Part shown: positions 8,701-16,763 of the stretch, piece by piece | Position numbering within the stretch: the first letter of the stretch is position 1 | Layout: every line of letters begins with the position of its first letter | Assembly (NCBI GenBank): GCA_000438075.1 | Contig: FR903548.1 | Coordinates: 1 to 64,000, forward strand | DNA: 64,000 bases | DNA from: Clostridium sp. CAG:609 | GTDB taxonomy: Bacteria > Bacillota_I > Bacilli_A > RF39 > UBA660 | Direction of reading: 5' to 3' | Program-made: the position numbers and the translations under genes | Notes under the pieces: model-generated | What the model was told of the DNA's origin: nothing | What the model saw: only the letters and a program-made list of their open reading frames with translations | The model's database searches: none

Positions 8701-9727
8701 CTATTTATATAAGTTGCAAAATTATGCTGGTAAAAAAATATACAAATTTGATAACTTAGAAATGGAAGAAGATTATTATAAGGATATAAAAGATGATAAT
8801 TCTAAAGAGAAAATCAAAAATATATTAATAAATGCTAAAAGAACGGATTTAGGATTTAAATATCAAGGATTAAATTTAAATTTATTAGAATTAAGTGATA
8901 CTTTATCTATAAGATTAGAAGAAACAAAGAATTTATTAAATAATGAAGATAGAAGACTATTTAAAGATTTGCTTTTAAACAATGTCGGAGATACAATTCG
9001 TGAAAAAGTACGTTCAAGTAAAATCTGGGTTGAGGAAGTTAAAAAAATCATGGAAAAAATGAAAACTTCAAGTGGTTTAAGCTTCTCAATAAGTTGGGTA
9101 GGTAAAGGAAAAGATGCAGAAGATGAAATGGATACAAATGAAGTGGTTTCTATATTTGAAGGATCAGCTAGTAGCATTACTGATGAAGACAATGAAAAAA
9201 TTGTAAAACACTTTAGAAGTAAAATAGCTCAAGAGGAAGAAAAATATGATGAATTAGAAAAAAACTATGTCGAAATAATCAGAGATGTTTTAGATTACAG
9301 AAAATGGTTTCAATTTAAGTTGTTCTTTAAAAGAAATAATGGTGATAAAAGAGAATTGACAGACAAAGAATTTTCAAAATTTAGTGGTGGAGAAAAAGCA
9401 ATTGCAATGTATATTCCATTATTTGCGGGAATAAATGCAAAGTTTAATTCTGCTAAAAAGGATGCCCCAAGAATTGTAGCACTTGATGAGGCGTTTGCAG
9501 GTGTAGATGACATAAATATTGAAGATTCATTCAGAATACTAGATGAATTAAATCTTGATTATGTTTTAACAAGTCAAATTCTATGGGGAGACTATAGTAC
9601 GATAAAGAGTTTATCAATTTGCGAATTGCACCATTTATCATCTTCAGATGTAGTAAGTGTTTTAAGGTATAAATGGGATGGACATAAAAGATTGCTAATT
9701 AATGATGAAAGTGAGTATCAAAATTGA
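5726..9727 (+). CDS. jetC: Wadjet SMC/MukB-like ATPase JetC
   Basis: A 1333-residue SMC-type protein. The Walker A is GSNGSGKS at residues 33-40. The region from about 270 to 1000 is Lys/Glu/Ile/Asn-rich coiled coil with a central hinge-like segment around 590-680. At the C-terminus lie the signature KFSGGEKA (about 1219-1226) and Walker B IVALDEAFAG (about 1250-1259). These are the hallmarks of TIGR02680-type JetC, the motor that extrudes DNA loops in Wadjet. It starts one base after the jetB stop (ribosome binding site GGAGG at 5716-5720) and overlaps jetD by 4 nt. The ATPase motifs are complete, so it looks functional. Confidence 0.9.
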   Translation: MDRYKINKIGLLNYWLYDEEEFYFCDGKLLLRGSNGSGKSVTMVSFFPLLFDGNKNPERFDTFGSRDRKIEDYVLPIDSDTNESTSYLYMEFYKKSENKYLTIGIGLKAVRNRNVDFWGFAITDNRRVKDGFMLYKDHLRKIPLTKKECQYEIGTGGEFVTSIKEYKSMVNRLLFGFENNSMYSELINLMLQLRSPKLSKDYKPTRLVDILSGVLEPIPDKDIQTISDSIESMNKYKETIDDLTEENKVINLLKNNFHDYSNIILYHKCNDYLKSKRELNEHEEELKILNDKLSELKKIVEESKKILIEYDLELNSLKESENKLADNDLNTLLESQKKLEIQLQEIKTKIIEKENSILNKENELKDTTKNIQKLEDEIYKNNKELNEIKETIECLIEDTGFSDINLNEESINETIENKKIIIKNIKSLAEKKYAEELKVDKLFNEISISENDIKNKNIESNKISRLLIDEANAIVDKYAQMQNNKVLTLTKEDVSKIEEIITNLDINTKNQVETIVNSKYNFILENLLKSKNITENNIRENEYQKEILSKELEDTKNVFDKYVYESEKKNKLESQGIKGKYLYELIDFKTNVDLNTRKLLEDSLRSLGILHTLIFKNKSLSIKTFGNLKQVDNSIIKYFDIIDKEYENETIQVLNSISIDSGETFISENGKYQMGIIQGTSDDNYKLKYIGKNIQEEYLKSLQKNIIEQIEETDTLISKYTKNLENINEDMNILSNEKNINVNYSNYEKYIIELQKINFDIELTRNSILTYHKDIEVISKIIKEIETNIFEKKENYNGDLSVEIIKNAEYSLNELSSKITSMRYCNNNIDVLNDSKNSFQNREESLYNDLEILKDELTENEAKINYYQKEIKINEEEINQDKYKDLKQKLETIKTRISFIEKDKDVKKEKLIRAEKDIEITESTINTKTQSIKDEKIITDCLYDIFKKEYNLGYSSYKNELTDIKSWFKNFKLEKFKAINDANDNFNDRINDYLYKLQNYAGKKIYKFDNLEMEEDYYKDIKDDNSKEKIKNILINAKRTDLGFKYQGLNLNLLELSDTLSIRLEETKNLLNNEDRRLFKDLLLNNVGDTIREKVRSSKIWVEEVKKIMEKMKTSSGLSFSISWVGKGKDAEDEMDTNEVVSIFEGSASSITDEDNEKIVKHFRSKIAQEEEKYDELEKNYVEIIRDVLDYRKWFQFKLFFKRNNGDKRELTDKEFSKFSGGEKAIAMYIPLFAGINAKFNSAKKDAPRIVALDEAFAGVDDINIEDSFRILDELNLDYVLTSQILWGDYSTIKSLSICELHHLSSSDVVSVLRYKWDGHKRLLINDESEYQN

Positions 9728-10923
9728 ATTTAGAATATTTTGAAAATAAAAATTTAAAGCAACTATTCGATGCATTAAAAGAAAAATACTATAAAACTTC
9801 AAAATTAAGTGGAACAATAAAAATTATACCTAAAACCAAAGAAGAAGTTATAGAAATCGAAAAATTAATAAGAAATGGTAAATATCTAAAACAAAATGAA
9901 ATAAATGTCATAAAAATAAATGATATAAGAACAGGAATATCAAAAACAAGATTCAGCTCACACTCTTTAGAAGATATACTTAACCATCTATATGGCAATA
10001 TTATTTCTAAAAAAACTATAAGAGAAAATATAACCAAAGAAAATTTAATAAAATACAATGAGTTTATTTCTAAATATATAGAGACTTCTATAATGGATAT
10101 TCTTATTAAAATGCCTGAAAAAGAAATAATAAATTATATAAACAAGAATGAAGAATTACTAAATAATGTTTGTTTAGCACTTTTAAATATTCCCAATGTT
10201 CCGACGTTATTAAGTGTATTTTCTACAGATATTACCAAGAATCCACATTACTTTGATTTAGAAACAAAATCATCAAATTTGTTAATTAAGTTTTTATCAC
10301 AATTAAATAATGAAGACGTTCCTAAAAATAGAACTCAAAAAATTAATGTTTTAAAAAATAATAATATAGTAACTGATTCATACTCTAATTTTGTGATTAC
10401 TTACAACTTGTGGGGAGAAGACTATTTAAACATTTTATCTAATAAAAAAGAACCGGTTATATTAAATATTAATAATATTATAAATTTAACAAAAGTTAAT
10501 AGTAAAAATAATAAAATATTAATTATAGAAAATCCATCACCATTAGATTATATAACAAAAATTGATACAAATTATGGAATTATAATTGGTGGAGGTAATC
10601 CAAATGCAGCATTGTATGAATTATTGGATAAATTTGAAAATCATGTATTTTTATATCATGGTGATTATGACCCAGAAGGATTACTAATTGCAGATAAATT
10701 AAAGCAAAAATATACTAATTTGGAATTAATTCTATATAATGAAGAACTATTTGAAAAGTCAAAGTCTGATAAAAAAATAAATCCTTCAAGAATAAAAATA
10801 TTAGACAATGTTTCATCAATTCCACTGCAAGAAATAACAAAAATGATAAAAAAGACAAATACAGTTGGATATCAAGAAAAGGTTATATCAGATATAATAA
10901 AATATTTACATGATAACAAATAA
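9724..10923 (+). CDS. jetD: Wadjet nuclease subunit JetD (DUF2399/TOPRIM-like)
   Basis: A 399-residue protein with a TTG start inside the jetC stop (TTGA overlap). The C-terminal TOPRIM-like fold shows IIEN (Glu about 269), then GGGNPNAALYELL, then HGDYDPEG (Asp about 314 and 316). These supply the acidic metal ligands of topoisomerase VI-like JetD nucleases that cut the DNA after loop extrusion. The N-terminal half would be the winged-helix arm. All catalytic acids are present. A terminator follows, which closes the operon. The C-terminal form resembles DUF2399 (TIGR02679). Confidence 0.82.
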   Translation: MNLEYFENKNLKQLFDALKEKYYKTSKLSGTIKIIPKTKEEVIEIEKLIRNGKYLKQNEINVIKINDIRTGISKTRFSSHSLEDILNHLYGNIISKKTIRENITKENLIKYNEFISKYIETSIMDILIKMPEKEIINYINKNEELLNNVCLALLNIPNVPTLLSVFSTDITKNPHYFDLETKSSNLLIKFLSQLNNEDVPKNRTQKINVLKNNNIVTDSYSNFVITYNLWGEDYLNILSNKKEPVILNINNIINLTKVNSKNNKILIIENPSPLDYITKIDTNYGIIIGGGNPNAALYELLDKFENHVFLYHGDYDPEGLLIADKLKQKYTNLELILYNEELFEKSKSDKKINPSRIKILDNVSSIPLQEITKMIKKTNTVGYQEKVISDIIKYLHDNK

Positions 10924-10929
10924 CAATTT

Positions 10930-10956
10930 AGAAGGAGAATAATCTTCTTCTTTTTT
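10930..10956 (+). terminator. Rho-independent terminator of the Wadjet operon
   Basis: AGAAGGAGA (10930-10938) pairs with TCTTCTTCT (10943-10951), with one G-U pair and a 4-nt loop. Six T follow. Confidence 0.8.
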
Positions 10957-11007
10957 CTACAAAAAAACACATCCCTATGTTATAATATACTAAAGTAGGT
11001 GTAGCAT

Positions 11008-13272
11008 ATGAAAGAAGAATTTATAAAAAAACTAAATAATAAAGAATATATTTCTAAGTATTTATATCTTAAAACTAAGGAAGAAGATTCTAATATATTA
11101 CCATATAATTTTGATATAGATAAATACAATGAAGAAGTAATAAATAATGATTTGATCAAGTATCATGATTATTTTGAAAATATGTATAAAGACATTGATT
11201 CAAATATAAAACTTGATATAGATCAACAAAAAGCAATACTTACCGATGAAGAATATTCTCTAATTATCGCCGGAGCAGGAACAGGTAAAACAACAACTAT
11301 GGCATCAAAAATAAAATATCTTGTTGACATAAAAAAAGTAAATCCTAGTGAAATACTAGCTATAAGTTTTACCAAAAAAGCCACCGAAGAACTAGAAAAA
11401 AGAATAGTAATTGATTTTGACATACCAGCTAAAGTAACAACATTTCATTCTCTAGGTTTCATGTATATCAGAGAAATATTTAAAAATCACAAATGTTTTG
11501 CAGTTGACAAAAACACCCGCAACAACATATTTTTAAAATACTTTAAAGAAGAAATATTTCCAAATAAAGAAACAGTCAAAGAGCTACTTTTGTTATTTAA
11601 TTCTACCACTGTTAAAAAAATATGGCTATTCGGTGATTACTTTCAAAAAAACTATGATAAATATAAAACATTTGATGAATACTTCATAAATTACAAAAAA
11701 GATAAATTAAAAGAAATACCAGATTTAACAAAATGGTTACAAGAAAGAATAGATAAATCTATAAATAGCGAGGTAATATATACAATTAACAATGAATTAG
11801 TTAAATCAAAAGGTGAAGCTATAATTGCAAATTTCTTATATAAAAATAACATTGATTATGTATATGAAAAAGTCTATGAAGAATTAATGCCTGATAATAA
11901 AACTTATAAACCTGATTTTACCCTTAATCTCGGCGGAGAACCAGTATATATTGAATACTTTGGTTTATCAACATACAAAAGTGATGAACTAAATAGGTAT
12001 GAAAAAATAAAAAAACTAAAAGAAGAATACCACTATAAACATCATAATAAATTCATTAAAATAGACTATCAAAAAAATGAGGATTTAGAAAAAACACTAG
12101 CAAGTGAACTAACAAAAATGGGATTTACTTTAAAACCTAAAACAGATATAGAAATATACAACCAAATACTTGATAATAACGAAACATCTCAAATGTATCC
12201 ATATCGTGATTTATTATATTCAATTATTGACCAAATTAAATCATCAAATAAAAGAAAAAACTATATTGAAGAAGTGGATAACTATATCAAAAAAACAGCA
12301 TCAATCGAAGAAAAAGAAATGAGTAAAAAACAATTTAAGTATATAAATGAATTTTATATCTATTATCAAAAAGAGTTATATGGAAGTGAAAACTATGGAT
12401 TTGATTTTGCTGACATGATATACTATGCTAACTTATATATAAATAATGTTGATAATAACACAGATTTAAATTTCAAATATATAATTATTGATGAATATCA
12501 AGATATATCTGAAGATCGTTACATCTTAACAAAAAATGTTGCTAATAAAAATCATGCTAAAATAGTTGCAGTAGGTGATGATTGGCAATCAATATTTTCA
12601 TTCACAGGTTCAAAAATTGAATACGTATATAACTTTTTATCATATTTTCCAACTGCCAAAGTTTTAAAAATTAGAAAAGCATATCGAAATAGTAAAGAAT
12701 TAATCAAGTATTCAAGTGAGTTTGTTATGAAAAATGATGAACAAATTAAAAAGATTTTAATATCTGATAAAGAAAATCCCAACCCAATAAAGTTTGTAAT
12801 GTTTGATGATGGCGAAGAAGTATCAAAATTAAAAGAATTAATATTAGCAATAAACCAAAGTAATAAAAACAGTCACATTTTAATACTAGGTAGAACCAAC
12901 AAAATAATTGATTCTTTATTTGATGAAAAAACATTCATTGATGAGGTTGAAACAAAAATAAAATTCGCAGGTTACAACGATATTGACATTGATGGCATGA
13001 CTATTCATAAATCAAAAGGATTAACTAGTGATGAAGTAATTATAATTGGTCTAGATAATAATTTTCCTAAATCAAACTACGGAGACTTTTGGTTAAAAGA
13101 AATATTTAAAAATAAATGGTATCAAGAAAAAATAGCATTTGCTGAAGAACGTCGTTTATTTTATGTTGCACTAACCAGAACTAAAAACAATGTCTATCTC
13201 TTAGTTAATAAAAATATAACTAAACGTAGTCCATTTATTAATGAAATCTACAACATTATATTGACAAAATGA
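11008..13272 (+). CDS. UvrD/HelD-like helicase with PD-(D/E)XK-like insert
   Basis: A 754-residue superfamily 1 helicase. Walker A is AGAGTGKTT (residues 88-96), motif II is IIDEYQDIS (about 492), and motif VI is ERRLFYVALTRTK near the C-terminus. Between helicase motifs, residues about 268-350 contain GEAIIANFLYKNNIDY, PDFTLNL and VYIEYFG, the order of a PD-(D/E)XK nuclease core (E, PD, ExY). This layout is found in helicase IV-like proteins of Firmicutes that may act on damaged or foreign DNA. It has its own TATAAT about 25 nt upstream and follows the Wadjet terminator, so it is not part of that operon. Function beyond helicase-nuclease is inference. Confidence 0.8.
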   Translation: MKEEFIKKLNNKEYISKYLYLKTKEEDSNILPYNFDIDKYNEEVINNDLIKYHDYFENMYKDIDSNIKLDIDQQKAILTDEEYSLIIAGAGTGKTTTMASKIKYLVDIKKVNPSEILAISFTKKATEELEKRIVIDFDIPAKVTTFHSLGFMYIREIFKNHKCFAVDKNTRNNIFLKYFKEEIFPNKETVKELLLLFNSTTVKKIWLFGDYFQKNYDKYKTFDEYFINYKKDKLKEIPDLTKWLQERIDKSINSEVIYTINNELVKSKGEAIIANFLYKNNIDYVYEKVYEELMPDNKTYKPDFTLNLGGEPVYIEYFGLSTYKSDELNRYEKIKKLKEEYHYKHHNKFIKIDYQKNEDLEKTLASELTKMGFTLKPKTDIEIYNQILDNNETSQMYPYRDLLYSIIDQIKSSNKRKNYIEEVDNYIKKTASIEEKEMSKKQFKYINEFYIYYQKELYGSENYGFDFADMIYYANLYINNVDNNTDLNFKYIIIDEYQDISEDRYILTKNVANKNHAKIVAVGDDWQSIFSFTGSKIEYVYNFLSYFPTAKVLKIRKAYRNSKELIKYSSEFVMKNDEQIKKILISDKENPNPIKFVMFDDGEEVSKLKELILAINQSNKNSHILILGRTNKIIDSLFDEKTFIDEVETKIKFAGYNDIDIDGMTIHKSKGLTSDEVIIIGLDNNFPKSNYGDFWLKEIFKNKWYQEKIAFAEERRLFYVALTRTKNNVYLLVNKNITKRSPFINEIYNIILTK

Positions 13273-13312
13273 TAACAGATGTGTATTTCATTAACTAAAG
13301 AAGGGATAATAG

Positions 13313-13854
13313 AATATATTTGTAACATCAGACACACATTTTAATCACAAAATATAATTAAATATTGCCGTAGACCATTCAAAGATGTCGAAGAAATGAA
13401 TGAAGCAATAATTAGTAATTGGAATAACTCTGTAACAAATGATAACATTATTTATCATCTCGGAGACTTTGGCTTTGGAACTAAAGAAGAATTAAAACAA
13501 ATTTTTAATAGATTAAATGGTCAAAAATATTTAATAATGGGTAATCATGATAAAAAATTAGGTAGAAATTACTACCTTGAACTAGGCTTTATTGAAGTAT
13601 ATCGCAAGAAATGCCTACTTGATAATTATATTCTAACCCATGAACCAATAAATGTAGATAAAGATAAAATAAATCTATATGGTCATATTCACAATTCTGA
13701 TATTGATCCCATATTTGATGATCCAAATCATTTATGTATCTGCCTTGAGCGAACCAGTTATAAACCACTTTTACTAATGAGTAAAAATAATGGTTTTATT
13801 TGTAAGTGGAAGAACAGACATCATAGCATTTTACACAAAATGGTTTTTAAATAG
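13313..13854 (+). pseudogene. Frameshifted calcineurin-like phosphoesterase
   Basis: The intact part, 13396-13854, carries IIYHLGDFGFG, IMGNHDKK, ILTHEP and LYGHIHN, the metal-binding motifs of a small phage/plasmid-type metallophosphoesterase. The missing N-terminus is found in another frame from about 13313: VTSDTHFNH, then a one-base loss near 13349-13353, then KYCRRPFKDVEEMN. No start codon is left upstream (a TAG stands where the ATG is expected). The N-terminal DTH metal ligands are therefore lost from the main frame, and the gene is probably dead. Its 3-prime end overlaps the DUF1848 remnant by 65 nt. Confidence 0.8.
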
Positions 13855-14159
13855 ATTGAATGAAGGCTTCATCGATGTAAGAAACCCATTTAATCCTAAT
13901 TTAGTAAGTAGAATCAACTTTAATGATGTTGATTTAATTTTATTCTGCACCAAAAACCAAATCCCAATAATAAATGACTTAGATAAAATAAAAATACCAT
14001 ATCTTTTTCATATAACAATAACCCCATATAAAAGTGATATAGAACCATTAGTCCCTTCAAAAACGAAAGTGATTGAAGCTGTCAAATAAATATCAAAACA
14101 AAATGGTAAAGAAAACATAGTAATAAGGTATGACTCTATTTTTATAAGTGACAAATACC
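13790..14159 (+). pseudogene. Truncated DUF1848 copy
   Basis: This region is closely similar, base for base, to the first 370 nt of the intact DUF1848 gene at 17602-18489 (constant offset 3812). A GAA-to-TAA change stops the frame after VIEAVK (14087-14089). Homology ends abruptly at about 14159 inside the shared ACAAATACC, after which unrelated sequence begins. It is a 5-prime fragment left by duplication or by insertion of another element. Confidence 0.9.
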
Positions 14160-14167
14160 ACCTGAAG

Positions 14168-14189
14168 AGAGCGTAAGCTCTTATTTTTG
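14168..14189 (+). terminator. Terminator at the broken junction
   Basis: AGAGC-GTAA-GCTCT (14168-14181) is followed by TATTTTTG. It begins a few bases after homology to DUF1848 ends, so it probably arrived with the sequence that truncated that gene. Confidence 0.65.
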
Positions 14190-14222
14190 TTTGTTTTAAA
14201 GGGTTTGGAGCCTATTGAGTGA

Positions 14223-14246
14223 TTTTAGGTACACTTTTAGGTACAC
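14223..14246. repeat. Perfect tandem 12-mer, possible integrase arm sites
   Basis: TTTTAGGTACAC occurs twice without a gap (14223-14234 and 14235-14246). Short tandem repeats of this kind near element ends often serve as arm-type sites for tyrosine recombinases. No integrase gene is in the window. The repeat is directly seen; the role is inference. Confidence 0.5.
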
Positions 14247-14384
14247 AAATTTAGAAAAAATGACTGAATTAAATATTTAATTCCCGCTTTAATAACAAAT
14301 TTAAATTTTATATATTAATTTATTTAACAAAATCTATTTTATATCACTAACTTTTATGATATACTTAAATTGTAATTTTAATGA

Positions 14385-14463
14385 AAGGAGTGTGATTTAA
14401 ATGAATAGAATTACAAATAATTATAATCAAGTAAATCACACTATGATAAATAAATAGTGTGAT
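14385..14463 (+). promoter_or_regulatory. Attenuator-like leader with alternative stems
   Basis: Three mutually complementary segments lie upstream of the kinase. A is AGTGTGATTT (14389-14398), B is AAATCACACT (14433-14442) and C is ATAGTGTGAT (14454-14463). B can pair with A or with C but not both. Segment A adjoins the AAAGGAG site of an 18-codon reading frame that spans B and stops at C. This is the architecture of translational or transcriptional attenuation. No T-run follows the B-C stem. The A and B arms could also be a DNA operator. Confidence 0.5.
14401..14457 (+). CDS. Putative 18-residue leader peptide
   Basis: ATG 14401 to TAG 14455-14457 encodes MNRITNNYNQVNHTMINK, preceded by AAAGGAG at 14385-14390. 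The alternative stems A/B and B/C would place the start in a loop and the stop within the second stem. Ribosome stalling on it could switch the structure. It is Asn-rich with no obvious amino-acid run. Confidence 0.45.
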   Translation: MNRITNNYNQVNHTMINK

Positions 14464-14487
14464 GCCTTGAAATAGGAGAAACTTAAA

Positions 14488-14979
14488 ATGAATAAATTAT
14501 ATATTATAACAGGTCCAGCTGGAGTAGGAAAAAGTACTATTAGTTATGAAATAGGAAAAAAATTAGCAAAATCAGTAGTTATTGAAGGAGACACAATCTA
14601 TAACTTCTTTGTAGGTGGAAGAATAAAACCTTGGTACCCTGATGCTCCATTAAACCTTTTTTGGAGTAACTGTATTATGTTAATAAAATCATATTTAGAA
14701 AATGGATATGATGTAGTATTTAATTATATAATTGAAAATGAAGAATTAGAAAAATTAAAAAAAGAATTCAAAGATTATGATATATCATTTACATGTTTAT
14801 TAGTAGATGAAAAAACAATAATGGAAAGAGACTTATTAAGACCAGAAGATTGTAGAATGCATGAAAGAAGTCTAATACTATTAAAAGAATTCATTGATTG
14901 TAATTATGATACTACTTATATACTAGATAGTTCAAATTTAACTATTGATGAAACTGTTGAAAAAATTTTAAATAAATAA
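14488..14979 (+). CDS. P-loop kinase, AAA/shikimate kinase-like
   Basis: A 163-residue protein with a Walker A GPAGVGKST at residues 9-17, an EGD motif near residue 35, and a lid-like ERDLLRPEDCRMHERS around 114-129. It is close in design to chloramphenicol phosphotransferase-like and other small-molecule or nucleotide kinases; the substrate cannot be read from the sequence. The AGGAG at 14475-14479 gives the start. It sits behind an attenuator-like leader, an arrangement common for inducible antibiotic-response genes, so a drug-modifying role is possible but unproven. A terminator follows at 15027. Confidence 0.65.
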   Translation: MNKLYIITGPAGVGKSTISYEIGKKLAKSVVIEGDTIYNFFVGGRIKPWYPDAPLNLFWSNCIMLIKSYLENGYDVVFNYIIENEELEKLKKEFKDYDISFTCLLVDEKTIMERDLLRPEDCRMHERSLILLKEFIDCNYDTTYILDSSNLTIDETVEKILNK

Positions 14980-15026
14980 CTTTTCAACAAATTATTAATG
15001 TTAGAAAAAAACAAAAATTTTTTGCA

Positions 15027-15060
15027 AGAGCACCATTATTAGGATGGAGCTCTATTTTTT
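15027..15060 (+). terminator. Terminator after the kinase gene
   Basis: AGAGC-A-CCAT (15027-15036) pairs with ATGG-A-GCTCT (15044-15053) around one A-A mismatch and is followed by A and six T. Confidence 0.75.
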
Positions 15061-15138
15061 TATTTAAAATCAATGACTATTTAGCAAGTTAATACTAAAT
15101 ATAAAACATAAATTCTTAATTTATCAATTTTAAATGCA

Positions 15139-15175
15139 TTGACAATAATACGGATAAATGATATAATATCCGTAT
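15139..15175 (+). promoter_or_regulatory. AbiE promoter with overlapping palindromic operator
   Basis: A consensus promoter is present: TTGACA (15139-15144), 17-nt spacer, TATAAT (15162-15167). A perfect 9-bp inverted repeat, ATACGGATA (15148-15156) and TATCCGTAT (15167-15175), flanks the -10 box. AbiEi antitoxins are known to repress their own promoter through inverted repeats, so this is the likely operator. Confidence 0.85.
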
Positions 15176-15197
15176 GAATGAACAAAGGGGCAAAATT

Positions 15198-15824
15198 ATG
15201 GATTTTATGACAAAAGAGGAATTTATAAATGAAAGTAATATAGAAATCATTCAAAAACTTATGGAAAGAAATAATGGATATATTACCACAAAAGAACTTG
15301 AAAATTTTGATATAAGTAGAAATTATCTATCAATTATGACTAAAAGAAATATGATAGAAAAAGTTGCTAAGGGAATATATATAGATTCTGCTAAGATTGA
15401 GGATATATATTATGTACTTAGTGTAAGTACACCAAAAATAATTTATTCACACATGACTGCACTTTATTTTCATAATCTTTCAATTAAAGCACCAGATGGT
15501 TCTTTTGATATTACTGTCACAAAAAAATATAATAATCCAAAGCTAAAGAAACACAACGTTTTTTACGTAGATGATAAGTTTTACAATGTTGGAATTACTG
15601 AAGTTGAAACACCACAAGGTAATAAAGTAAAAGCATATGACATAGAAAGGTGTATATGTGATATAATTCGTTCTAAAAAGAGAATGGATTTTGAACATGT
15701 AAAATATGCAATAAAAGAATATCTTAAAAGAAAGGACAATGATCTAATTAAACTATCTAAGTATGCTGAAATGTTTGGCATAAAAGAAAAAGTTATGGAT
15801 TTTGTGAGCATGATGTATGAATAG
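15198..15824 (+). CDS. abiEi: AbiEi-type antitoxin (type IV TA)
   Basis: I start at ATG 15198 (208 residues) because AAGGGG lies at 15185-15190. The upstream in-frame ATG at 15174 falls inside the operator and at the expected transcription start. The protein has an N-terminal winged helix (EIIQKLMERNNGYITTKELE), then the YSHMTALYFHNLS core, then a C-terminal domain with YDIERCICDIIR. This is the AbiEi layout: DNA binding plus toxin-antagonising domain. It neutralises the adjacent AbiEii nucleotidyltransferase and autoregulates. Confidence 0.88.
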   Translation: MDFMTKEEFINESNIEIIQKLMERNNGYITTKELENFDISRNYLSIMTKRNMIEKVAKGIYIDSAKIEDIYYVLSVSTPKIIYSHMTALYFHNLSIKAPDGSFDITVTKKYNNPKLKKHNVFYVDDKFYNVGITEVETPQGNKVKAYDIERCICDIIRSKKRMDFEHVKYAIKEYLKRKDNDLIKLSKYAEMFGIKEKVMDFVSMMYE

Positions 15825-15843
15825 TATGTAAGTTAAAGATAAA

Positions 15844-16653
15844 TTGAAAAATATTGCAGTAAAGAAAAATATTGAATTTAACACGTTGCTTAGGCTTTAT
15901 ATGTATGATAGATTTATAGAAAGATTAGCAGTAAGCAAGTATCGTGATAATTTTATTTTAAAAGGTGGATTTTATTTAAGTACGTTATTTGGATTAGAAA
16001 GTAGATCTACCAAGGATATAGACACTGCAATTAAAGATACTAATTTTACCAAAGAAAATGTTGAAGAGATGATTAAATCAATTATTTCGATAGATATTAA
16101 TGATGGAGCCTTAATAAACTTTGTGGAGATTAGTAATATACGTGAAGAAGATCAATATGGGGGCTTTAGAGTTGTTTTAAATGTCAAAGTGGATACAATT
16201 AGAGAAAATTTTCAAATTGATATAGCAACAGGAGATCCAATCACTCCTAAACCAATTGTGTATAAGTATCTTCCAATATTAGGAGATAGATATATAAATA
16301 TATGGTCATACAATATTGAAACTGTAATTGCAGAAAAGCTAGAAACAATTTTAAGAAGAGCAGAAGCCAATAGCAGAACAAGAGATTATTATGATTTATA
16401 TTTAATATACACAAAAGGATGGAACAATGTAAATTTTAATGATTTACATAAAGCTATAGATAAAACTTTTAAAAAAAGAAATTATACTGGAAATATTGAA
16501 GAAGCCATAGCTATATTAAAAGATAGTGAAATTATTAAAAATAGGTGGGATTCTTACAAGAAAAAGTATGAATATGCAAAGAACATTGATTATGATAAAA
16601 TAATGCAATGTATTGAAGAAATCGTTAAGGCAATAATACCAATTTCAGTATAA
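15844..16653 (+). CDS. abiEii: AbiEii-type nucleotidyltransferase toxin (DUF1814)
   Basis: The product has FILKGGFYLSTLFG, then RSTKDIDTAIKD (the GS/DxD nucleotidyltransferase metal ligands), then ETVIAEKLETILRRAEANSRTRDYYDLY, the family's conserved catalytic block. AbiEii enzymes modify RNA (tRNA in characterised homologues) and halt growth during phage attack. The only open start is TTG 15844, with weak ribosome binding. Upstream, ATG 15826 is followed at once by TAA 15829 and then codons for VKDKLKNIA, which is the family's usual N-terminus. One nonsense change at codon 2 may therefore have forced the downstream TTG start and lowered expression. Confidence 0.87.
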   Translation: MKNIAVKKNIEFNTLLRLYMYDRFIERLAVSKYRDNFILKGGFYLSTLFGLESRSTKDIDTAIKDTNFTKENVEEMIKSIISIDINDGALINFVEISNIREEDQYGGFRVVLNVKVDTIRENFQIDIATGDPITPKPIVYKYLPILGDRYINIWSYNIETVIAEKLETILRRAEANSRTRDYYDLYLIYTKGWNNVNFNDLHKAIDKTFKKRNYTGNIEEAIAILKDSEIIKNRWDSYKKKYEYAKNIDYDKIMQCIEEIVKAIIPISV

Positions 16654-16763
16654 AAAGTAATAAATAACGTAAATATAGATCAAATTTTTCAAAAAATGCA
16701 AATAAAATTCCCAAATAATAAAAAACTCATGATATAATCATTCCCGAAAGGAAGGATTATATT

